Shown: piece after piece, positions 27,800 through 33,455 of the stretch
Numbering within the stretch: position 1 is the stretch's first letter
Layout: each line of letters begins with the position of its first letter
Assembly: GCA_015068465.1 (NCBI GenBank)
Contig: SVKM01000004.1
Location: 1-33,455 of the forward strand
Origin: Oscillospiraceae bacterium
GTDB taxonomy: Bacteria; Bacillota; Clostridia; Oscillospirales; Oscillospiraceae
Length of the DNA: 33,455 bases
Direction of reading: 5' to 3'
Program-made: the position numbers and the translations under genes
Notes under the pieces: model-generated
The model's input: only the letters and a program-made list of their open reading frames with translations
The model's database searches: none
Told to the model about the DNA's origin: nothing

Positions 27800-28269
27800 T
27801 TTTTCACGTAGTCGATGAACTGGAACTTCAGCCCGTTCTCCTCCATGACCTCGCCCTTGGCGTCGACGCGCCAGTCGGGGTGCGTGTCGAGGTTGGGGAA
27901 GAAGCTGTCCGCCTTCGGCGAGGCAAAGACCTTCGTGACCTTCACGCGCTCGCAGTAGGGCAGCAGCAGCGTGTAGATGCTCGCGCCGCCGATGACGATG
28001 GCGTCGCTGCCCGCGAGGGCAAGCGCTTCGTCGACCGTGTGCGCGACCTCGGCGCCCTCGATGGCGTCGGCGCTGCGCGTAAAGACGATGCAGCGGCGGT
28101 CCGGCAGGGGCTTGCCCTCCGGGAAGGTAGCGAGCGTGCGCGAGCCGAGCAGGACGGTCTTGCCGAGCGTCAGCGTGCGAAAACGCTTCATGTCGGCGCT
28201 GAGGTGGAACAGGAGCTGGCCGTCGAGGCCGATGCCCCAGTTTTCGCTGATGCAAACGATGGCTTCCAT
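27796..28269 (-). CDS. folA: dihydrofolate reductase
   Basis: MEAIVCISENWGIGLDGQLLFHLSADMKRFRTLTLGKTVLLGSRTLATFP. Confidence 0.95.
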   Translation of the reverse strand: MEAIVCISENWGIGLDGQLLFHLSADMKRFRTLTLGKTVLLGSRTLATFPEGKPLPDRRCIVFTRSADAIEGAEVAHTVDEALALAGSDAIVIGGASIYTLLLPYCERVKVTKVFASPKADSFFPNLDTHPDWRVDAKGEVMEENGLKFQFIDYVKK

Positions 28270-28285
28270 GTTTTTTAAACTCTCC

Positions 28286-29116
28286 TTAGATCGCGATGGG
28301 GATCTTGTCCTCAAACGGCGAGTATTGATAATTTTCCAGCGTGAAGCTGTCCTTGGTAAAGGCGTAGAAATCCGTCACGGACGGGTCGACGGTGAATTTG
28401 GGCGCGGGGTGCTCGGGCTCCGCGAGCATCTTTTCGATGATCGGGATGTGACGGTCGTAGATGTGGCAGTCGGCGATGACGTGGACGAGCTCGCCCGCCT
28501 TGAGCCCGGAGACCTGCGCGAACATGTGCACGAGCACCGCGTACTGCACGACGTTCCAGTTGTTTGCGGCGAGCATGTCCTGCGAGCGCTGGTTCAAAAT
28601 CGCGTTGAGCGTGCCGTTCGAGACATTGAAGGTCATCGAGTACGCGCAGGGATAGAGCGCCATCTCGCTCAGGTCCGCAAAGGTGTAGATATTCGTGAGG
28701 ATGCGGCGGGACGCGGGGTTGTGCTTCAGATCGTAGAGCACGCGGTCCACCTGGTCCATGTCGCCCTCTTTGTAGTGGTGCTTGACGCCGAGCTGGTAGC
28801 CGTACGCCTTGCCGATGGAGCCGTTCTCGTCCGCCCAGGCGTCCCAGATGTGGCTGGAGAGGTCGTGGACGTTGTTGGATTTCTTCTGCCAGATCCAGAG
28901 GATCTCGTCCACCGCGCTTTTCCAGTAGGTGCGGCGCAGCGTGAGGATCGGAAACTCCTTGGAAAGGTCGTAGCGGTTCACGACGCCGAATTTCTTGATG
29001 GTGTGGGCGGGCGTGCCGTCCTCCCAGTGCGGGCGGACGGTCAGATCGTCGTCGCGCACGCCGTTTTGCAGGATATCGAGGCAATTCTGGCGAAATACCT
29101 GGTCGGCATAGCTCAT
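28286..29116 (-). CDS. thyA: thymidylate synthase
   Basis: 276 aa; PILTLRRTYWKSAVDEILWI, LYPCAYSMTFNVSNGTLNAILNQRSQDMLAANNWNVVQYAVLVHM. Confidence 0.96.
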   Translation of the reverse strand: MSYADQVFRQNCLDILQNGVRDDDLTVRPHWEDGTPAHTIKKFGVVNRYDLSKEFPILTLRRTYWKSAVDEILWIWQKKSNNVHDLSSHIWDAWADENGSIGKAYGYQLGVKHHYKEGDMDQVDRVLYDLKHNPASRRILTNIYTFADLSEMALYPCAYSMTFNVSNGTLNAILNQRSQDMLAANNWNVVQYAVLVHMFAQVSGLKAGELVHVIADCHIYDRHIPIIEKMLAEPEHPAPKFTVDPSVTDFYAFTKDSFTLENYQYSPFEDKIPIAI

Positions 29117-29146
29117 GATAGATACGTTCTCCTGTCTATTGAATTT

Positions 29147-29188
29147 GCCATGTTTTGCGGTTCCGCCGACAGGCGGGAGCGAAACGGC
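29147..29188 (-). repeat. intercistronic structured repeat, copy 3
   Basis: Minus strand: gccgtttcgctc-ccgcc-tgtc-ggcgg-aaccgcaaaacatggc. Confidence 0.8.
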
Positions 29189-29216
29189 GATCCGGGATCA
29201 AATGGCCGCAAAGCGG

Positions 29217-29915
29217 CTATTTGATTTTGCAGCCCGCGAAGCGCAGCGCGCCGAGCGCGAGCTCGAGCGTCGGGTCGGTCGCGGGATAGCTGAGGCGGTA
29301 CAGCTCGAAGGCGGGCGGCAGCTCGGTGCAGCCGAGGATCAGCGTCTGCGCGCCGCGCGCGAGAAGACGCTCGCAGCAGCGGCAAAACGCCGCGGCGTCA
29401 TAGTCCGTTCTGCCCGCCTTGACGCCGTCGTAGATGATCGACATGACGGCGGCCTGCTCCGCGCCCTCGGGCGTGAGCAGCTCGACGCCGCTGCCGGCAA
29501 AGGCGCGCTGATAGACGCCGGTCTGCACGGTGCCGTCGGTTGCGAGCAATCCGGCGGTTTTGACGCCGCGCGCGCGCAGCGCGTCGCGCGTCAGCTCGAT
29601 CATGTGCAGCACGGGGATATGGACGGACGCCGCGACGGCGTCGTAAAAGCCGTGCGCCGTGTTGCAGGGCATGATGAGCACGTCCGCGCCGATGCTCTCC
29701 AGCCGCTTCGCGCTTTTGACCATCTCCGGCACCGGGTCGGCGCCGCCGTGGAGCAGCGCCGCCGTGCGGTCGGGGATGTCGGTGTTGGAGTCGACGCAGA
29801 CGCGCGGGTGCTCCTGGTCGGTTTTCGCGTCGGTGTGGAGAACGATCTTTTTCAGCAGGTCGGCGGTCGCGAGCGGCCCCATGCCGCCGAGGATGCCGAT
29901 GACCTTTTTATCCAT
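29217..29915 (-). CDS. aspartate/glutamate racemase family protein
   Basis: [43 protein letters not shown]. Confidence 0.92.
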   Translation of the reverse strand: MDKKVIGILGGMGPLATADLLKKIVLHTDAKTDQEHPRVCVDSNTDIPDRTAALLHGGADPVPEMVKSAKRLESIGADVLIMPCNTAHGFYDAVAASVHIPVLHMIELTRDALRARGVKTAGLLATDGTVQTGVYQRAFAGSGVELLTPEGAEQAAVMSIIYDGVKAGRTDYDAAAFCRCCERLLARGAQTLILGCTELPPAFELYRLSYPATDPTLELALGALRFAGCKIK

Positions 29916-30678
29916 TCGCCTTGTCCTGCGCGATCACGGCCTTGAGCGCCTCGACGGCGACCTTGACCGCGGCGGAGGTGTCCTCGCTCATATCCTGGTC
30001 GAGGCCCGCCTTTTCGCGCTCCTGGTTCCAGACCACATGGAAGCACGAGCCGCAGCGCACGTGCAGCGCCGAGGCGACGACGAACAGCGCCGCGGACTCC
30101 ATCTCGCTCGCCTTGACGCCCAGACGCTTCCAGCTCTCCCACTTTTGCAGCAGCTCATAGTACACGGGGCTCGCCTCGGGGCTGTGCTGGCCGTAGAAGC
30201 TGTCCTTGCACTGCACGACGCCGGCGTGGGTCGTGTAGCCGAGCGCCTTCGACGCCTCAATCAGCGCGGCGGTGATGCCGAAGTCCGGCACGGCGGGGAA
30301 CTCGATGGGCGCGTACTCCGTGCTCGTGTGCTCATAGCGGATCGCGCCGGTGGCGACGACGATGTCGCCCGACTTGACGTCCAGGTCGATGCCGCCGCAG
30401 GTGCCGGTGCGGATGAACGTGTCCGCGCCGAGCTTGTGCAGCTCCTCCATCGCGATCGAGGCGGAGGGCCCGCCGATGCCGGTGGAGCAGACGCTCACGG
30501 GCACGCCGAGCAGCGTCCCGGTGTAGCTGGTATATTCACGGTTCTGAGCGATCAGCTTCGCATTGTCGAAGTACGCGGCGATGGACGCGCAGCGCCCCGG
30601 GTCGCCGGGCAGAATGACGTAGCGGCCGATCTCGCCGGGCGCGCAGTGGATGTGGTATTGACGTTCCAGTTCCTGCAT
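29908..30678 (-). CDS. nucleoside (uridine-type) phosphorylase
   Basis: 257 aa; [77 protein letters not shown]; overlaps racemase start. Confidence 0.92.
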   Translation of the reverse strand: MQELERQYHIHCAPGEIGRYVILPGDPGRCASIAAYFDNAKLIAQNREYTSYTGTLLGVPVSVCSTGIGGPSASIAMEELHKLGADTFIRTGTCGGIDLDVKSGDIVVATGAIRYEHTSTEYAPIEFPAVPDFGITAALIEASKALGYTTHAGVVQCKDSFYGQHSPEASPVYYELLQKWESWKRLGVKASEMESAALFVVASALHVRCGSCFHVVWNQEREKAGLDQDMSEDTSAAVKVAVEALKAVIAQDKANG

Positions 30679-30801
30679 GAAGTTCACCTCTATATAAGAA
30701 TGATATTCCATTATATCAAAAATACGCCGGATTGCAAGCACCTTGCATTTTCGCGCCCGAGCCGCTATAATGCGGGGGGAAACGCAAGGGAGGCGCGGGA
30801 A

Positions 30802-31449
30802 ATGGCATATCAGACGATCCTTTTCGATATGGACGGCACGGTGCTCGACACGCTCTATGACCTCTGGGCGAGCACCAACGAGGTGCTGCGGGAGATGGGG
30901 TATCCTGAGCGCACGATGGAGGAGATCCGCTCCTATGTCGGCAACGGCGCGCGCAACCAGCTCAGACGCGCGCTGGGCGAGGGATGCGCGGAGGAGGCGG
31001 TCGACCGGGCGCTTGCCCTCTATCAGCCCTATTACGCCGCGCACTGCCGCGAGCACACGAAGCCCTACGACGGTGTTTTGGAGCTGCTGCGCGCGCTCGA
31101 CGCGGCGGGAAAAAACCTCGCGGTCGTGTCGAACAAGCCGGACCGCGCCGTGAAACTTTTGAACACCGAGCATTTCGGCGCGCTCGTGCCCGTCGCCATC
31201 GGCGAAACGCCCGAGCGCCGGCGCAAGCCGGAGCCGGACACCGTGTTCGCGGCGCTCGACGCGCTGGGCGCTTCAAAGGACGGCGCGGTGTACGTCGGGG
31301 ATTCCGAGGTGGACGTCGCGACCGCGAAAAACGCGGGGCTTCCCCTCATCGCGGTGAGCTGGGGCTTCCGCGCCCGCGCCGCGCTCCGTGCCGCGGGCGC
31401 GGAAACGATCGCCGACACGCCGGCAGAGGTGCTCCAATTGTGCTTATGA
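30802..31449 (+). CDS. HAD family hydrolase (phosphoglycolate phosphatase-like)
   Basis: [55 protein letters not shown]. Confidence 0.93.
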   Translation: MAYQTILFDMDGTVLDTLYDLWASTNEVLREMGYPERTMEEIRSYVGNGARNQLRRALGEGCAEEAVDRALALYQPYYAAHCREHTKPYDGVLELLRALDAAGKNLAVVSNKPDRAVKLLNTEHFGALVPVAIGETPERRRKPEPDTVFAALDALGASKDGAVYVGDSEVDVATAKNAGLPLIAVSWGFRARAALRAAGAETIADTPAEVLQLCL

Positions 31450-31453
31450 TGCG

Positions 31454-31480
31454 GAAAAGGACGGCTTTGCCGTCCTTTTC
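31454..31480. terminator. bidirectional terminator between convergent genes
   Basis: gaaaaggacggc-ttt-gccgtccttttc. Confidence 0.85.
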
Positions 31481-31483
31481 ACG

Positions 31484-32251
31484 TTATTCCGGATAATGCC
31501 CAAGCACCTTGCCGAGCGTGCGCAGGCGCGATTCGTCGTCCACGACGATGTCGCCGTATTTGGGATTGAGCGAGCGCAGCTTTGCCTTGCGCTCCTTTTG
31601 GTCGGCGATGAGCTTTTTGCAATACGCCTGGCCGTCCAGCACGAAAATGCCGATCTCGCCCGGCTCGACCGCGGGCGTCGGGCGCACGAAGACCGTGCAG
31701 CCGTTGGGGATCTCCGGCTCCATCGAGTCGCCCGAGATCAGAACGCCGAACTCCGCGCCCTCGGGCGCGAGCGCTGCGGGATACTGCTCCACGGTGAACG
31801 CCGGCGCGTCGATGTAGTTGCCGAGGCCCGCGGCGGCGGGCTGGTCGTAGACCTTGAACTCCACGAACCCGTCGCGGCGGTGCCTTGCCTTCGGGAAGGA
31901 CAGCACGACGGGCCTTGCCGGCTCGGTGCGGACGTACTTGCCCGAGGAGACGAGGTCGGCGGTGTAGCCGATGACCTTGTCCTGCCCCGAGTCGTTGAGC
32001 TTTTCAAACGGTCCGGCAAGCTCGCCGAGTTTTTCCGGGATCGTTTCGCCGCCGCCCCAGCCCGTCAGATAGCCGGGCGTGACGCCGAGCTTTTCCGCCA
32101 GGTTTTCCAGCCGGTCGAGCGGGATGTTCGTCACGACGCCGGTCTCGTATTTGAAGATGGTCTGCTTGGTCGTGCCGCACAGCTCGCCCAGCTCTCCCTG
32201 CGTCATTTTCAGCGCCTCACGCGCCGCCTTGATGCGGTCTCCCAGCGTCAT
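31484..32251 (-). CDS. XRE HTH plus S24 peptidase phage-type repressor (LexA/CI-like)
   Basis: HTH MTLGDRIKAAREALKMTQGELGELCGTTKQTIFKYETG; S24 site SGDSMEPEIPNG...AYCKKLI. Confidence 0.93.
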   Translation of the reverse strand: MTLGDRIKAAREALKMTQGELGELCGTTKQTIFKYETGVVTNIPLDRLENLAEKLGVTPGYLTGWGGGETIPEKLGELAGPFEKLNDSGQDKVIGYTADLVSSGKYVRTEPARPVVLSFPKARHRRDGFVEFKVYDQPAAAGLGNYIDAPAFTVEQYPAALAPEGAEFGVLISGDSMEPEIPNGCTVFVRPTPAVEPGEIGIFVLDGQAYCKKLIADQKERKAKLRSLNPKYGDIVVDDESRLRTLGKVLGHYPE

Positions 32252-32273
32252 AGGGGTGTACCTCCGTTCGTTT

Positions 32274-32290
32274 GTAACTTTATGGTATCA
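32274..32290 (-). promoter_or_regulatory. degenerate repressor operator half-site
   Basis: gtaacttTATggtatca; GTAACTT half matches operators at 32354 and 32443. Confidence 0.45.
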
Positions 32291-32301
32291 TATTTTTTTC
32301 G

Positions 32302-32328
32302 CTTGTCAAGAAAAAATAACTTGACAAG
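32302..32328. promoter_or_regulatory. divergent -35 region in an inverted repeat
   Basis: cttgtcaag-aaaaaataa-cttgacaag; TTGACA on each strand. Confidence 0.65.
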
Positions 32329-32349
32329 ATACAAAAAGTGTGCTATCCT
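32321..32349 (+). promoter_or_regulatory. rightward sigma-A promoter
   Basis: TTGACA - 17 nt - TATCCT. Confidence 0.6.
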
Positions 32350-32353
32350 TCAA

Positions 32354-32370
32354 GTAGCTTAGAAAGTTAC
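32354..32370. promoter_or_regulatory. putative repressor operator
   Basis: GTAGCTT-aga-AAGTTAC near-palindrome just after the -10. Confidence 0.65.
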
Positions 32371-32442
32371 CAATTGCCGATACGGGTGGAAGGGAGCTGC
32401 GATCCCATAGGCGAAGCGGACGGCTGGACGCTTACGCAAATA

Positions 32443-32459
32443 GTAGCTTAATAAGTTAC
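32443..32459. promoter_or_regulatory. putative repressor operator
   Basis: GTAGCTT-aat-AAGTTAC; same half-sites as 32354-32370. Confidence 0.65.
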
Positions 32460-32517
32460 AATTGAGGGGACGCACGGGGCAAGAGGCATAAAAACGAGCG
32501 CGAGGGGAGGTGAGGGC

Positions 32518-32844
32518 ATGGCGCCAAGAAAGCAGACTGACGCAGCGGCGCAGGGGGCCGGCGGGGAAGCCGCCGCAAAGAAGACCGGCGCGGCGGCGAA
32601 GCGCAAAGGCGGCGCGGAGAAGGCGCCGCAGCTGACGCAGGACGACGTGATCCGCGAGTATCTGGAGGTGTACCACCGATGTATGCAGGAGGATCCGAAA
32701 TCCTTCGACGCCAAGGGCGCGCTCAGCGCGCTCGACCAGATCAGCAAGCTGCTCGGGCTGGACGCGCCGATCAAGGCGGCGGATATCGACGGCAACCGCG
32801 TGATATTGACGCTCTCGGACGAGGTGGGAGACCGTGGCGATTGA
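32518..32844 (+). CDS. phage terminase small subunit-like protein (C-terminal-type domain only)
   Basis: Lys/Ala-rich N-terminus, then YLEVYHRCMQEDPKSFDAKGALSALDQISKLLGLDAPI; overlaps terL-like ORF. Confidence 0.55.
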   Translation: MAPRKQTDAAAQGAGGEAAAKKTGAAAKRKGGAEKAPQLTQDDVIREYLEVYHRCMQEDPKSFDAKGALSALDQISKLLGLDAPIKAADIDGNRVILTLSDEVGDRGD

Positions 32845-33455
32845 GATATCCTTTCCGCCGCCGCAGCCGAGGCAGGAGCTTTTCTTCTCGGCGCGCGAGC
32901 GCTACGTCTGTTACGGCGGGGCGCGCGGGGGCGGCAAGAACTGGTGCGTGCAGCACAAATCCGTGCTGATGGCGGCGCGGTATTCCGGTATCCGCATTTT
33001 GATCTTGCGCCGGACGCTGCCGGAGCTGCGCGAGAACCACATCCGCCCGATGCGCAGGCTGCTGCGCGGCGCCGCGGAATACCGCGCGACGGACAAGACC
33101 TTCGAGTTTCCCAACGGCAGCCTGATCGTGTTCGGCTACTGCGACGGCGGGGGCGACGTCGAGCAGTACCAGGGGCAGGAGTACGACGTCATCTTCATGG
33201 ACGGCGTCGCCTGGTGCATGGAGTTTGTCCAGTGGGTGTACGCGCAGGCGGGAGCGCCGCTGCCGTATAAAACGGCGAGCTGCGGCAGCCTGCTGGACTG
33301 GTACCGGAAGCATCGGCCGGAGTGCATCGTCCGCAGCCCCATACCGGGGTGCATCGTGATTTTCGATTTTCCGGGCACGCGGTATGCGACCGACCACACG
33401 GGCATTTTCGTGGGAAAGACCGCGACGCACATCACGACGATCGACGGCAACACCT
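32834..33455 (+). CDS. chimeric ORF: terminase large subunit N-terminus fused in frame to CHAP endolysin domain (runs off the right edge)
   Basis: GTG start; ERYVCYGGARGGGKNW...GIRILILRRTLPELRENHIRPMR...FPNGSLIVFGYCDGGGDVEQYQGQEYDVIFMD (TerL), then GVAWCMEFVQWVYAQAGAPLPYKTASCGSLLDWYRKHRPECIVRSPIPGCIVIFDFPGTRYATDHTGIF...ITTIDGNT (CHAP). Confidence 0.85.
   Translation, partial: MAIEISFPPPQPRQELFFSARERYVCYGGARGGGKNWCVQHKSVLMAARYSGIRILILRRTLPELRENHIRPMRRLLRGAAEYRATDKTFEFPNGSLIVFGYCDGGGDVEQYQGQEYDVIFMDGVAWCMEFVQWVYAQAGAPLPYKTASCGSLLDWYRKHRPECIVRSPIPGCIVIFDFPGTRYATDHTGIFVGKTATHITTIDGNT

Noticed and set aside
27800-28255. N-terminal extension of recG
   Set aside because: Out-of-frame translation of folA; GTG at 27799 overlapping the folA stop is the better start.
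30679-31173. N-terminal extension of the nucleoside phosphorylase ORF
   Set aside because: Antisense to the HAD gene; homology starts at [26 protein letters not shown] (30678).
1-33455. CRISPR array, tRNA or rRNA genes
   Set aside because: No regularly spaced direct repeats with spacers and no recognisable tRNA cloverleaf or rRNA sequence seen by eye.

Overview
GC-rich bacterial chromosomal segment, probably a Firmicute of the Clostridia/Oscillospirales type (inferred from gene content; not verifiable here). (i) 1-3900 is an area of gene decay: a truncated type-B carboxylesterase, intact msrAB, a broken larC, a DUF1858 protein and an alcohol dehydrogenase fragment. (ii) 3980-13770 holds ordinary accessory metabolism: PhzF, MarR, a hydrolase fused to a large membrane domain, nitroreductase, alpha/beta hydrolase, aldo/keto reductase with Fe-S domain, GGT and a secreted protein. 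(iii) 13930-17076 contains gene fragments (including a PARG-like TIGR02452 piece) and an orphan xis-int module abutting ychF. (iv) 17129-25603 is a co-directional run: ychF, SLC45-like MFS, GDPD, stand-alone E2-like acyltransferase, AMP-ligase, galactokinase-like, GNATs. (v) 25751-31449 holds recG, folA, thyA, a racemase, a nucleoside phosphorylase and an HAD hydrolase. (vi) 31484 to the end is a prophage remnant: S24 repressor, divergent promoter/operator region, terminase small-subunit-like ORF, and an in-frame fusion of a terminase large subunit N-terminus to a CHAP endolysin domain. The most interesting non-coding signal is a 41-42 nt intercistronic element present three times (18270, 19765, 29147 on the minus strand). 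Its outer arms are conserved and its inner stem covaries. Each copy lies just after a locus-specific hairpin that spans the upstream stop codon.
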